Assembly (NCBI GenBank): GCA_022885665.1
Contig: JAGQDJ010000033.1
Span: forward strand, 868,001-932,000
Reading direction: 5' to 3'
Length of the DNA stretch: 64,000 nt
Origin: Triops longicaudatus
Lineage: Eukaryota > Arthropoda > Branchiopoda > Notostraca > Triopsidae
Of this stretch, positions 11,801 to 26,800 are shown piece by piece; the stretch's first letter is position 1, and each line of letters opens with the position of its first letter. The notes under the pieces were generated by a model, which saw only the letters and a list, made by a program, of their open reading frames with translations, ran no database searches and was not told where the DNA came from. Both the position numbers and the translations under genes were made by a program.

Positions 11801-14800
11801 TTTCCTTCCAACAGCAATAGTGCCCCGGGGCCTGTTGGTGAAGTGAGGAAAAGGCACTTGTCACCATCTTTAAAAGTCTCCCACCCATCTACTCGTGTAT
11901 ATTCGTCCTTATCACGCCCTTTTGCAGCTATAGAGCCGGCGAGTCGAAAGTCGATCAGCCAACAAAACGATCTGGTACTGGAGCGCGAAAAAAAGGGGGG
12001 CAACGGTTGAATCAGTTTAGTTCCGTACTGACTTGCGACTAGCAGAAAAAGATCAATACCGGCAACTGCACAATGACACCTTTCCAGGATAGTTGTTATT
12101 TTTTATTTCATGTTTCATTTTTTATTTTCGCCAATAACAAATGATGAGCGAGCATATTGAAATCAAGTTGCGCCAACACAAAAGAAAAGAAAGTTTGGGT
12201 AGCTATGGCAAAATGTTCGCTAAGGCTAACAATACCCTAACAATATCCGAGTTAGAAATTATTGCTTTTTGTACACTTTCAATGTCTTTTCACATTCAAA
12301 TAACATTTTTTCTCCAGGGATACATGTGTTCAAGTTACTTTGTACTGATCGAAAACAAAAAGCAGATAAAAATGGAAAAACGTGCATTCGAGTGTCGTTT
12401 AGACCGCACTTCGCCGTACGTAAATTAGCCCACTGCCCTTCTGTTTAATCTCGGGGGAAAACACACACAAAAGTGATGGCTTCCAGATATTTTTTTCTTA
12501 AACCTTTCATTCCTTGACGTTTTTTAACCACTAGATTTTTCGCTCTTAGTCAAGATTGTCCTCCATGTAGAAAATTTACACAAGCTATCCTTGGAAATGT
12601 ATATATTTGGGCACCTATCTTCATCAGTTTTTTAAAAAAGAAAGTTTTTTAATATTTGTTTTTCTTTCTGAAAGTGTCGCAATTTTCACGAAGTCGGCAC
12701 GCAATTTTCTGTGCCACTCGGCCATAAGAGGCTTAGATTTACAGTGGGCTTAAAGAGCAATCATCCAAGATTTTCGCGACTCTGAGCCTCAAACAATCTT
12801 GGAAGAACGTCATGTAAATCAGGAAGGACGAACTCTACATCCTTAGTGCTGCAAGACACGCAAGTTTCTGGTCAAGAGAACTGTGAAGGTAGAAAAGAGC
12901 GATGCTGAAATCTCAAACCCATAATGAGTAATAGCTGGCAAAAACGACAGTAAAGCCAAATAATATGACACTGGTGTGGCATTTATGCAGCACTATGCCC
13001 GTTTAGCCTATGTTTGCAGCACATGTGCAGCGAAACGCCTCCAAGACACCCGGAATATGGCTATTTTTACAGAGAGAAAAAATGTCGCCACTGTCCTCTT
13101 TTGGGGTTCTTCCAGCAAGGTATACTACAGTTCCTATTTATTTGGATGTTTGTGAACGATTCGTTACGGTTAATCTATCTCAAAAGTCACATGTGTTACT
13201 GGAAATGCCGATATTTGTCTCAGTATATTGAGACAGCATGTCAAACGACTGTTTATTTCCAAGAGCATACCAGAGGACCTGTTATTTGTATTACGATGAC
13301 CCTTACGGAAAAGAATAGAAACTATTTCGTGCTAATAGGTGACGAAACTGCTGTAGGCTATACGCATTTTTCGCCTCTCGAAAATCCGGCGATTCGTCGG
13401 TGAGAAAATTGTGCACGGAGTAAAGGCTAAGTATCCGATCTGATCTATTCTGACACTTTTCAGTTACAGTAGTATCTTGGTACATGAACCCTTTTACAAT
13501 GAATTAACGACTATGCTGGACAGTTTGTAACGTCCCGTGTTATGTAATTGTAAAGAAAATGAGAGGGATAACACACTTCGGATATACTGAATCTTTTTTA
13601 TGTTCGCGAGAGGTTCCTTATAACGAAGTTGAATGAGTTCACGTTTTAGAACTAAAATTTGGATAATTTTACCTGGAACAATGATAAATGTGCCAGTTAC
13701 CACTTAACTTACTCTGCAGTTAAAATCTTATTATTTTAACCTAGAATACATGTTTAAGCTATTGCATATAGTTCCTACCGCTCGTTCTCTCCCACCATCT
13801 TTCCAAGTTTTATATAGTCATATACTGAATGTCGATTTCGCGAGAATTAATAAGTACCGCCACTGCTCGATATTCTTTGCTTTTTTTCTCTGGCGACGCT
13901 AAGAAAATCGAAAGGTGGAACTTTTAGCATTCAACCGGGGCTTGTTACGTCATCGATTCCATTACCTGTGTTACCCGAATTCTATCAATTATATAAAAAA
14001 GTAGAAAATAAATATAGGTAATGCGATTACATAATCCTTTTTCAACAAAAAGCGGCTTACTCAGAGATTTCTTACCGCTACTAGGTGCGTGGATAAAGTT
14101 ATCCTGACATAATTCGATTCGTGATGGTATAGTGCAGAGTTTGCGGTACTGGCCAGCTTGAAATATTGACACGTGTATGAAATTATCCAAGAGCTAGCTT
14201 TGCAGTGTACATGGAATTAGTTCCACTGGTAGATACGACAACCTCCGTCAAGCTGGCAATAAATGGAGGGTAACTAGGAAGTAGTTATTGTTACCGTAAT
14301 TAAAATATTACGTGCTTGCTGTTCCGTCTTGGATACACCGTTGCTACTTCGCTTAAATGAGGGTGTTTCGCGCGTGACAGCCCGAAAAGCTAGCATGCGG
14401 TACCTAGAGTGTTTTCTAGCGAAGAAATTACGACAAGTAAAAGCTGAGAAATCCACTGACATGGTGCGGAGTAGTGAAGAACAGGTGTTACGGGGTACGA
14501 AGTGAACGTGGTAACAGGTGAAATTTTAATGAATAATCCTTATGGAGAGAAAAGCCAGCATTGTTAGAGTTATGTTTGTAAAAGCCTTAAGTTCTGACTG
14601 TTCGTAGTATTTGTCAATTCTTTCCTATTTGTCTGAGTCGCTATAAACCAATGGAAGTGAATAGAGCATAAAACCTCAGTAACCTGTATACGTTGGCAAG
14701 CTATCGTAGAACTTACACATGCTCTTTCGTGCTACTCAGCTATGCCCGAAGCCTTTTTGTTAACCGATTTGGAAATAGGCAATCATATAGCGGATTTTTT

Positions 14801-17800
14801 TTTTCTGACAACTAAAAATACAAAGATCATCAAATTATTGTTACATGTCAAGCTTACCAATTCCAGCCTGAACTCGCACGATGCTGTTATCTGCAGTCAG
14901 CCAGACCAGCAACAATGTCCAAAAACACGTTGCCATGACGATGAAGTAAGAAAGTAAGGCAGGTCTCGCTCTTCGGATTTCTTTTTCCTTCTTCTGGGTC
15001 CTTTAAGCCATCTGCAGATGAAAATAAAAATGCATAATGAGATCATAGCAATGCCACAAAAATGTCTTTCCTAAAGCCTTATAGGACTGTCAAATTGACA
15101 CGTCATAGCCGCATTCTCCAGTTTATTACATAAGCACTGACATGTGACATTGACATATTTTCGAAAATCGTCCTGGAGCTAAGTGCAAATGCGATGGCGG
15201 CCCTTATCATGCACTTCCGTCACAGAAGCTGCCCTGCCACACCAGCGACATGTTGTAAATCTAAAGGGTTTTGTGGTTTCTCCATCACAAACCGATTGCT
15301 TGGAAAACGCTGGCTAAGTCAAGCAACGAACGGCGAACAAGCCCGAAAAGACGCGGATATGCGACACTGTTGTGCCGGGAATAGTGGCGAGGGTGACTCT
15401 ATTGATTGACGGCCGTGTGAAAGTGGCACTTGCCAGTCGCCTCTGGGGAGGAGTCGGCTAAGGCCTGTGGGCCTTCTTGGGTGAAGTTAGCTTATGGCAT
15501 AATGCGATATTCTGCCACGGGAGTCTTGGCAAAGCGTTGGCCAGGTTGGGCCTGAAAAACTCACCTTGGGTACGCAGTGCACGCGGCCGCGTATTGCAAT
15601 TACATTGGCTTGCGTTTTTGTCTACGAAAGTGGCGGTGACGATTTCTTCTAGGTTTAATCTCACTTATGGACACCAATTTCCGGTTCAATTAACGTCACG
15701 AACACAAAGTGCGATGACTCCTTTAGTCATGACAAAGGATCCCTATTGCACTCCCTTTAATACACGCTACGTCGGCGGTATAAAAACAAGCTAATGTAAC
15801 TGTTGAAATTGTAATGCTATTGTAACTTAATTATATTGTTATTCTAACTTAGTTACATTGGTATTGTTAATAGATCTTGCATTCGCAGCCTTCTTTATTG
15901 AACGGAACGCGCCAACATAGCAAGCCACCGCAAATTGGAGTAAGTAAACCGGTTGAATAATCCAAGAGGTAAGCCAGGCTTCTTTAGACTGCTCCTCTGC
16001 TCTCATGTTTCGTTCTTGCCATTCAAATAGGGAATTGCATAGTAGTGCAGTTCTTCTTCGCCTTTTTCATGCATACCAATGCAAGGAACGTCCATCATGT
16101 GCCAGAAAGACAACAGACTTTGATTTCTTCTGGTAGAAAACTCGGTTCCAACAAACCTATGAACCGATAGCTACTGCATAAGCTGCTTGCAACGTACTTT
16201 CAAATGTAAGCTATATTTCCCGAACTGCTGTTTCGCCCAGGCTATGTTCTCGCAGCTTTTTTTTAAGCAAAACCTTCCAGACTTCACGGCGTCCTCCGTG
16301 CATCACGTGAACATTATGTGGAAATGTGAACATTACGAGCAGTGGCAAGTTTGGCAGTTCGGTTCTAGTGCGGAACTAAAAGGATTCGGGTGGACAAACT
16401 ATTTTTTCTCGGAAAACTTTAAAAGCCTTCACTAAAAATGATCTGATGAACAAAATTAACGTTCTTAAAGCTGCGCCGAAATTCAGGATGTCAGACTTTC
16501 CCTACCATAATTTCATCTGCAAGTTGCATGACATGCTAGACAAACCTACCTTCTCAAACTCAATTTCTACTCAAACATGCTTACTTATCACCCACCCGAC
16601 CTTCCCCTACTTTGTATTACGTCATGTACGTTAGCCAAGAGAAGACTACACTGAAGGTAGTGCATTTTGGCAGGAGTTCCTTCCTCATAAACACTTTTGA
16701 TGTCAAAGACAGGGATTTCGACACACTAAAGCTATCAATAAAAGTTTTAAAAGGTATTAATTTAAGACAACAGTACTTAGTGGGGTTTCAAGAAACAAGG
16801 AAGTGCAGGCTGGGAAGCCATGCCATCTGCGTTTCTGATCCTCGAACAGTGTGAAAATTTTTCTCCTGTACGTTCTTGAAAAGAAATAATCCCAAAGAAA
16901 TGTAAGAAATTTAGTGAGTTGGCGAAACCAATAGAAGTCCACATTCAGCGTGGAGGTACTTACTGCAAATTAATTAATTTTCAAAAACTGCTTTCTTTTG
17001 CAAGGGTGGAATTTATTAGAATCGATTTCCATAAAAGTACAAGATTTTTGCTGAAGAAATGTGAAAATGCAGGAGCCATGCAATGCACTGTTTATTACTT
17101 CGTTTCGCGGGCTATGTAACCGTGTGAATTACGTTTAACTTTTTGATTAAAGTAAAGCTAGCAACTGAAAACCTCACGGAACAACAGCATTGAGGCAAAC
17201 TTCTTTGATTCGTTGAAAGCCACCTTTTCCCACCGCCTAATAAAGCTTTTCAAATTCCTAGCGTTTCCTAACAAATTAAACCTTTCTGTGTCTTCCAGGT
17301 AAAAGACCTACACGCACAGTGCCTTACATTTTTCCCCACATCGAAACAAGGTATGAAGCTAGCGCAGAGTGAGATATCGGTTTTCCAGCTAACATGGAGA
17401 GATAAAATCCACTTTCAAAAATACGTCAAGCACGAGATTAAACTACAGCTAAAGATAGCCTACGTTAGCTCATCAAATTTTTTGCGTATACTCTTTCAAC
17501 GAAATTCCTACGCCCTGTATTCTTCTCCTTGTTCAAAACACGGTATTTCTCTTGAGAGGTTTGGAAGCTCACGCTGGTTGATGGATGGAAAAAGTAGCCA
17601 CAGCTATTTGTCTTGCCCTTAGCTGGAGATAGCAAATTGCTTCCGTCATCGCTGGACAATGGTAACAGACTCGGACTTCACTTGCTTTTACATGAAGAGG
17701 CGAATCTAAAAAAAAAAAAAGACTCAGTGATCTAAAGTTTGAAACGTGGAGTTTCGCTTTAAAAAAATGCAAGCGTACAAAGTGCTTGTCTGGTACACCT

Positions 17801-20800
17801 GCTCAAGACAAAAACCAAACCTGCACCCGGAAACCAAAAACGGATCTGCAAATGTTCCCTCCAGAAACACATGTGTGCCCAGCTTCATGCTGAGCTTTTA
17901 AGTCCTTGTTGGGAGCCAGGGGCTTCAAGTTCATCAGGGAGCTTCTCCAATAGCGTTTTCTCTCAGTAGTATTTTGGCTCCTTTAACCTTTTAAGATAAA
18001 AGATTCTTTTTTCGAACACGTTCCAAATTCATGGACCTATTAGTCTTAACAAGGACCATAAGACCACAACACAGTATTTCCAAGGGGACGGGTAAAGGGG
18101 AGGAAGAGAACAGACGAAGCTTTTAATCATTAATCGCGACGCTAGTTGTTTTGTTTTTGCTTTCTTTTTACCAAGAGCGAAGTAATATATCTATGCATGC
18201 AAGGGCTTTTGCTAATTTTGCAGGATCAAAGGTATGCCGTCACGAAACTGGTAATCGGACTTTTCTTTTTGCCAAGTTACTAATTTTTCTTTCATAATTA
18301 ATTGTATTGCAGCACATATCTGCTGGTGAGCGTGACAGTGTAGTAGCTCATTTGACTACAAGCATGCCAACAAAACTTACTATCTGAAGGCACAAAAAAG
18401 AAGAGCTAACTGACGTCAACTGAGGGGAAAGGACCATGTTGTGGCTACTACAGGTTTTTCCGTCACAAAAAGACGGCGACTAGTCGAAAAGGTTGACAAG
18501 TTTTGCCTCTCATGTCTTTCGTCGGGTGATAGTCATCTGAACACATCTAAATCAGTAAGTCATGAAAATGATAGTGAATTTATTACATTTGCCTGCATGG
18601 CTTTGGAACGGCCTACTAAGGGCAAACACAGGCGTAAATAAATTACGATAAAGTAGCAGAAACCTTTCATAAATCTAGCTTAGGTTCCTTCTGTTTGTCC
18701 GTGATTTATGAAACCGATAGAAAGAAAACAGGCGGGATAACGAGATATATAGAAAAAAAAAGAATATAGAATGCTTTCTTGTTGTTTTTTCAAACCATCC
18801 ACGTATAAACGATCCAAATAAGTGCAACACGTGATGAGCCACGTCCGCAATGCAGGGAAACCCATAAACGGAAACACTCTCCGACCTTTGTTTTCGCCTG
18901 CGTAGTCCATTTACTGAGCCGCAGATGTGGCAGAAGTGAAATAGGAAAAGCAAGAGCGCTGCATGTAAGTTAAATTTACATATTTGTTCTCACAGTCCCA
19001 TTAGGATATACGGAGTCCAGCGAGGTCACTAGAGCGTGGCATGGCCTTAACAAATGAGAAAATAACAACGATATGTAATCAAGCTAAATTTTCGGCGTCA
19101 AGAAGTTGGCTTGGTGTGAGGAACCAATGTTTCCTTAAAATAGTGTTACCAACCGTTCATTCGTGCAGCAAACATTTCCCTAACATGCCTTTGACAATAT
19201 GCGCCTTGCCCAGTAATCGATTTACTTTTGATCATGAGATCTAAGCCATTTAACGTAAAGCAAAATTTAATGCTAAAATACAGTCTAATAATTTTGGAAA
19301 AATGAATCAATTACAAACAAAATGGCTGTCAAACAGAGGCTGTCTCCTTATGTCTCTATCGAAGCTTGTTAACGCCATCGACTTCCCTCGTTGTTTGTTC
19401 CGGAAAACTAGTATTTTTGGAAAATTTGCATGTGCTTTTAACTCCGTTGTGTCTGTTAGACTTATCATAATAGGTTTATAGAAAATAACAAGAAATTATT
19501 TAGATTACCGCTTTAGTGACAGAACATAAGAGTCGTAAGTTAGATTTTTCCAACCGGGAACTTTTTCTTAAAGAAAAAGTTGAGACTCTTGTGAAAAGAT
19601 TATTTTAGAATCAAAGTGACTGTGTAAAATTCTTGGGCAAATATATAGGTTTACTGAGAATATTAATATATATATCTTATTCTAACGACTTACTGAAGCG
19701 AAAATTGTGTAAAAAAAAACGGTTCTTTTGACCTGAGACGGTGATCTGGTTACCGTGTTAAGAAAATGAAGGAGAAGTAGAGGATCTACTATTTTGTCAG
19801 CCAGCGTAGAATGTGTAAGTCTGGCTTGTTACAGTGTCGAATTTTAATGGTTTACTTCCCTTGATTTGCACGACACAATATCTTTGTCGGTAAATGACAG
19901 AAGTAAAAAAATCGTCAAGGCCAAATGCATCCTAAAAACCAAAGATGTTTCTAATGACGATCGTAAAACAAAGAACAGAGCGAGCAATTAGGAAAATCGA
20001 TAGAGGACGAAGCTTTCCTTGTCTCGTTCAAAGAGGTTTCCGCAATTGTTAGCTCCTCCGCGAAATGAATCCTTATCGGCTTGTCATGTCAACGTCCCGA
20101 GTAGTCAAGAAACTCCAGATTAAGACCTACGATGGTAAACACACCACACGAAACTTAGGCAAATCAACCTTTTCATGTGCAGCGCAGCGCTGAGAAAACA
20201 AGAAGCAAATATCAAACAGCTTAAAAAAGGGGGAAATCGCTTTTTAATCCAAAACTACCTAAACCGCATCCCCTCCTCACACTCCTCAAAAAAAGGGAAT
20301 ATATACAAATAGAGCTAATTTTGACGGGACACAGGAGCCAGGGATAGCCGTCCAATTGCAACGAAGAATATGGAAGAATTAAGCACAATAATAAAAAAAA
20401 GAAAGATAAATGCCTAGCTTGGGAAAATGAACATCGGCGCGTTCCTTTCCAGTCCCGTTTTCACGCACTGTACAGAATAATCGATGCTTCCTTTTACGAA
20501 AGCAAAACAAAACTTTAATCATGATGACATTACACCATCTCTGCCTTAGCTATAGTAGCACTTAATATAATAGGCTTAAGCTAGAAAAGCTTTCCAGCCT
20601 GGATCAAAGCCAAATGTTCCCACCCGGGTTTTTCTCGCATATTTTCGAAATGGACTGGTGCATGAATTGGGACTAATGTATGGAAGCTGTATAATAATCG
20701 CAACGACGAGCCAAAGTAAAGGTTTCGTTCATCCTGACTAAGATGATTTTCCAGAGGGTCGTATTCATCGTCTTGTTTTTAAGGCCTAGCACTAACGTTG

Positions 20801-23800
20801 GTTTTCTAGTGAAGGCCACACATCTGTACAACCAGGCAAAGTACATACTACAATACCATCTCCTTTCCTTTTTTACGCATAAAGGAATAGAAGTATGGAA
20901 GTGGCACATACTTAACCGGAAAGTAACCACAAACCGCCGGAGCCAAGTTGTTCCAATACCTGATACTGCAGTGCTAGTGTGAGTCATTTGTCAAACGTTT
21001 CTTGTGACGTTTTCTTTGGCGATTGCGATATTGATTTTCTGTCGAAGTCTTCTTGGCTTATTATTCCCTCCTACTTTTACGTGTGAGCAAACCCAAGGTG
21101 CAACACAGATTTGCTTCGAGTGACTCCTTGAGAAGTCAATAGTTTCTTATACCCGGATCAGCATAAGAAAAGCGAAGTCTAAAAGAAGGATTGTGTGCGA
21201 TATATTGTACAAAGCTAGGTCGTACGTCAAAATTTCTCCTGCGATATATATATGGGAGTCTACCGGTCTTAGGGAATAAATCTAGCAAAAGTGCTATAAA
21301 AACTAAAGGTATGGTAAGGAGCGATCGATAGGGGTTGCTTCGCTGTGTGGAAAGTTCAAGGTACGAACAAATGCAGCTGATACCTTGTGAAAATAACTGC
21401 AACAAACTAATTTATGTTACTTACCAAATTCACTAAGATGCCAAATAGAGTAGTTTTCTCCGCCAAAGAATCAGAACTAGAAACGGAGTGGTCAAATCAC
21501 TGAATAGTTTTTTCACTTTTCTTTTTCATAACCAATAAGATTGTTTGATGGCACCGCTTGAAAAGGAGAGAGTATGAATAAAAATAGCTTATATTCATTT
21601 TTGGAAGGCTCCCAGCTTTAACTCCTGTACCTATCTCAGACTACTGCGAAGTCGACAACAAATGGAACGCTAGTCTTGGCGCCATCACGCCATTCCGTAA
21701 GGAGCAAAAACGAAAAGTGGGCATTATATAACACAAAAAAATATCGAAAAAATGCAAGCGAAGGAGTGAAACTTGACGAATGGCTGTAAAAAATACTCTT
21801 ATCCAGAAGCGTTAATTTTCATAGAACCAGGCACTAATGTTACTTTTAAGATTTTTTAAGACTTCACTTTTTAAGACTTTTAATGTTCACTTTTAGTTAG
21901 CCTAGTAGTAAATTCACAACCAAAAAACGAAGTTTCTTTCGTTGCTAACGAATATTAAAAGATGATTGATATCTGCACTTTGAAAATTTACTACCGTGTT
22001 TTTGTTGTCTTTATTTGCTAACAAGACTCTCATTATTGCTAGCAACAGGTTTCTTTCTGTAATGAAATTGGGTACTGCGCTGGCTGTGAAAACATTGGCA
22101 AATTGACGTGTTTTATGAATCCGTCAAACCTAATGCGAAAGTATGTCGGAAATGGATCAAACTTTTGTTGAGCAGAGAAAAACCTTCGAGACTGCTGCTG
22201 TAGACCTTTTCTCTCAGTAAAGATGATATTACTCATGTTGACATGACATCTTGTATCGAATAATAGCGTACAAGTTCTAAGAGAACGCGAAAGTAGACAG
22301 ACATCCTCACGGACAAGAGAACTAAGACTGAGTACCCTGCTTTTCGCTTAACCGGACGCATTGGTACTAGACCTAATTCTCCCGATGAACCAGCTCCTCA
22401 ACTCTTCTAAAATACGTGATGCTAGGGAACTTAAATTAGCCCAAAAGCAAGTAATGGAAATAACAACAGGTTGCATTGAGCTTACTAGAAGTAAAAAACT
22501 TATATATGTAAATTCTCGCATTCTTTTGCAGAGCAAACACTGCCTTGTGTCGTGTCGTCCGTGATTTTTTTTTTTACTTCTGACATAAGGAGTTTCAAAT
22601 TTTTTCTCTTTTTTTGCCATGTCATTGCTTACTTTACGGAAATGAATTATACAGTAGTATTACAAATTGACCATAAAATACTGAATACGAAGTAATACTG
22701 CATAAATGTTATTGCCTTTGAGACATTCATTCATGTTTTGAATGACATCCTTGACAGATATAATGAACAATACTTGCTCATAGTTGTCCAGAGTACTTCT
22801 TCTGATTAGGGCGGCTAGACGTCATTAAGGGTCTTGCTATGATCACGTAGCTATAGCGATCAAACTAGTTATGCACTCATGGGTCTTCGTCGTGTGTAGG
22901 AGTGAAGGAAGTGAGGAACGAGGGATGTCCCAATTAACCAATATGTTGTGACAACATAAGCCAAGAACTTTACTTTTTTCTCAAAGTAATTTACAGTCTT
23001 CACTATCATGTTTTTTCTGGATAACACTGGTCCTTGTTCATCGCACTCACCCCGTAGTTGAGAATTTGACGGGCCTGAAATATAGGCTGCGTAATTCTCC
23101 CATTGAAGGACTTGAGGAAGCTTACAATTTTGAACATGAAGCTTTCAACTTCTGCCCTAGAGTAGAAGAGAATCTTTCACATGCTAAGTTCCTGGTATCA
23201 TACCATAAAGTTTATGGGTACGTTTTATACACAGAGCAAAAAGGACTCGTCACGGATAGCATGGATCTATCATAGGCTTTCATAACCAAGCTCAACACAA
23301 GTTAGTGAGGTACTTTAGCCTGTGTGAAAGATGGAGATCCAAAGTGTGACTCAAATTTCACTCTGTTTGTTGAGGACTGAATAAAATTGGAACTGGAAGC
23401 CCACTTGGCAGTCGTCTGTCAAAGCAAAGTTGCTTTCGTCCCTTTCGCCTTCAGTCCCCGTGTCCCAGAGACCATAAACTCTTGACGCTTTCGAGACATA
23501 ATTTGTTTAGTGGCAATTGACAAATGGAGAGGCAGTTACTTGGACGCAACCCGTGAAAGATTTTCCGATCGACGTGGCTGTTTTGCGTCCACTTCTACCA
23601 GGCTTTCTGGCTGATTTTTAACGTCTTCTACACGGAACTAATATGACATGGCCAGCCCAAGGTTGCTAATACCAAGTTTCGACACTAGCAGATTCGTGAC
23701 ATGGATTCAGTAGCAGCCGTTTTTCGTAACAAATTGTCCTTTCGAGGGACATAAACCACGCTGGAGCAGTAAATAAACTCAGAAAGTACGACTAACCTTT

Positions 23801-26800
23801 CCTTTGTTGGCAAGTTGTTGTTAGGAAACTTACACTTAGAGGACGGGACACCGTGCCGACAACAATAGCGATAGTGGACTCTTTGATAATGCCATGAACT
23901 GCACTAAATACCAAACCATCTGTTCCCTAGTTAGATTTCAAGCCAAATGGGTTTGTGTACCGAGGTGCATTGACTGCGTGTGATTTACTAATACAAATTT
24001 CAGTTACCTTTTGACTTAAACAAAAGCTATTTTCAAGCTTGTAAGCTAGGAAATACGTAGATCCTTTCGTTCAACAGAACGTAAGCTATTCGTAACGGAA
24101 TATGCACGAGACACGTGATGAGAGATTACAATATCTACACAACCATCCGTTCGGCCGTGCACACAACGGTAAAAACTTGCGTTCTTTTCTAGGTGTTGCG
24201 TGATGAAAGTACACTTACACATAAAACAAACGTGACCAACAAACAAGAATAACATACTCTCTGAAATAAAGCAAATCTATAGTGCACAATTTGCCCAATC
24301 ATATTACTTTTCTTCATTTTTCTCTCCCATCGTCTTTAGTAGAGCATGATAATTCACTGACGAAATCATGTTACCTTGTTTACTAAATTCCACCGTACCG
24401 CAAATAGGAATGAGTTTCACTCAATACGTGCGAGTTCAGTCCTTTTAAGTCCTATAAATTGCCTTGGAACAAAGCTCCCCCATGTTAAAAAAAACTGTCT
24501 ACTTTTAGCCTACGCAAATTGGATAAAATTCTAGTATCCAGCGTAAAACAAGCGTAATCTAGAAAGTGAAATAACTAAGAATAGCTACGGGTACAGTCGG
24601 AGTGCAATAAATGAAATCTACTACATCGACTAACAATCCATTTTTCTCCAATTTTATCTCCTTATCCCACTTGTTCGAAATCTTTAAAACTCTTCTTCGA
24701 ACGCTTTACGTCAGCTACCAACGTGTATGTAGCCACACAAGATACCGTTATTACAGCCTGTGTTGTCCTCCCACCGTCATTTGTTGACTGCTTGCTGTCA
24801 GGCATTTCCGCGAAAAAAGGAATGACAACGCAGGATGACCTTCGCAACCCCATCAGAGCAGACGAGCTGCACCTTGTTATGGACGCTGGGTCTTACTTCC
24901 ATATTTATGGGATGCATCGGCCTACACCTCACCCTCTCCTCTCATCCTTCTCCTTGATGTGAGCTAAATCAACGGTTTTTAGGAGCTGACAGAAGTTCGC
25001 CCAACTGCAGCAGTTACAGATTTTTCCACTGTTAGCTACTACATTGCTGCACATCCAGTGACACTAATACTGAAATACAGACTATATTGCACACTCCTTT
25101 TTTCTATTTATTTACTGTTAAATACCGTGAGATATCAAACCTTTTTTATGGAAGGAAATTAAAAAAGAAGCCAACCCTTTATGGTCTTTTTAATACAACT
25201 CTACTTCCTTTTTCTTGTCCTTGTTAGGTTCGGCTGAATCGCCGCTACGGTACTGGACGTACTTAACGTAAGGAGAATACCAAAGGTCAGGAAAACAGAA
25301 AAAAAAGTCCGATAAGGGTCCTAAAGGACCAGTGAGAGCGTTCGTTGAAATAGCTTTTCCTGCCTAAACTTTATTTTTTTTTTTTCATTTTTTTTTAAAT
25401 TCTTATTCTTATTCGCCTACATTCCAACGGAAATGATGATGAACTGGCAAGCGAATTCCAAACAGAATGTAACCGCGCCTATATGGCGCGACAAGGAAGG
25501 GCTGGGCGCTTAATTCCATAACTTCTGCTTACTCTAATACAAGCTCTAAGCAGTAATTCGTTTCCAAACAGCGGAAACAAAAAGAGTTTTTCTCCGGGAA
25601 AGGTACTGGTAATCCATTATGAAAAACCGATACCCACCGAATCGGCCCACTCTAGTCCATACATATCGTTGGCTAATGGAACACGAAAGAATAGAGCAAG
25701 GACAACTTAACAGCTTACCAGCATGCAAGATTGGAATAGGCTGGAGCGGTAGCGGGACACGACGAAGACACAGGTAAGCAAGGCTTGCTGCATGGATAAC
25801 AACATGAACTCACGGTATGTTTGTCAATAGCGACAGCAAGAGAACTCTGAGGTAGGACAAAATATAAGCGAAAGAGGTTATTAAAGGTGAAGCAAACTAT
25901 CTATGTTCCCAGAGACTTCACATTTTTAGAACACACGCAATAACTTATGAGTTTGTTTTTACACACCAAGACGAGGTTTTTAGTATCCAACACGCTTTGT
26001 CACTTCAAGGGAATAGCAACGGTCACCTCTGCAGATCACTTTTCATCCCTGCATATGCTGGATAATAATTATAAACTTAACGACTAGTACCGTCTGCCTC
26101 CCAACTTCAATATCTCAAGCTTGCGTAATTAGAATCTGTCAAGCATAACACTTGCTCCGTCCCGTGCACAATCTGTTAGCACATTTAGACCATGCAACTT
26201 GCACGTTGCTACTGGGATATGCCCTGGGAATTTCCGTACTCGCGCGGCCTCCCCGAGTACTTCTCCGATTAGAACTAACATGAATCAGGCTTGTTGCGGG
26301 GGCAAAGAATAGTAGGCCGACAGCGCGACTCGACGCGACGGACGAGGAATAAGCTTCGTGTTTCAAGTTCACCCCGAAGATAAGCGACAAGACTTGCTGT
26401 ATTCGGGTTTGGGCACAATTCTGGACTTGCGCTCTTCCGGAAAGGCATCGATTTGTCAAAAAGAGCCGGCTTTTTGTTTTCCTTCCTACCGAATTCGTTG
26501 TATTGCCAAGAAGAAAGTCGCGGCAAATCTACACTGCCGTTGGTTTGAAGCTGTTCGACCAAAGGTATTCTTCCATTTGCCTCAACAGAACTACACGCCA
26601 GGGGAAGAGCTGGGAATACGCTGTGCGAGCTTCACAATCTTGCCTTTTAGAACTTCTATAAGGAGACTAGTTGTAAACTTCTTCCATCAATTGAAGCGTG
26701 CTGAGGTCGAAGTGGAAACTTTGAAAAAAGAAAGGAAAAATTCAGAGTAAAAGCTACATGGAGACCCAGTCAGTCATAAAAATGAAGCAATGCTCTTCTC

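Noticed and set aside
15194..15409. 71-codon plus-strand frame with several cysteines
   Set aside because: No motif, no regular cysteine spacing, and frames on both strands are open in this GC-rich pocket.
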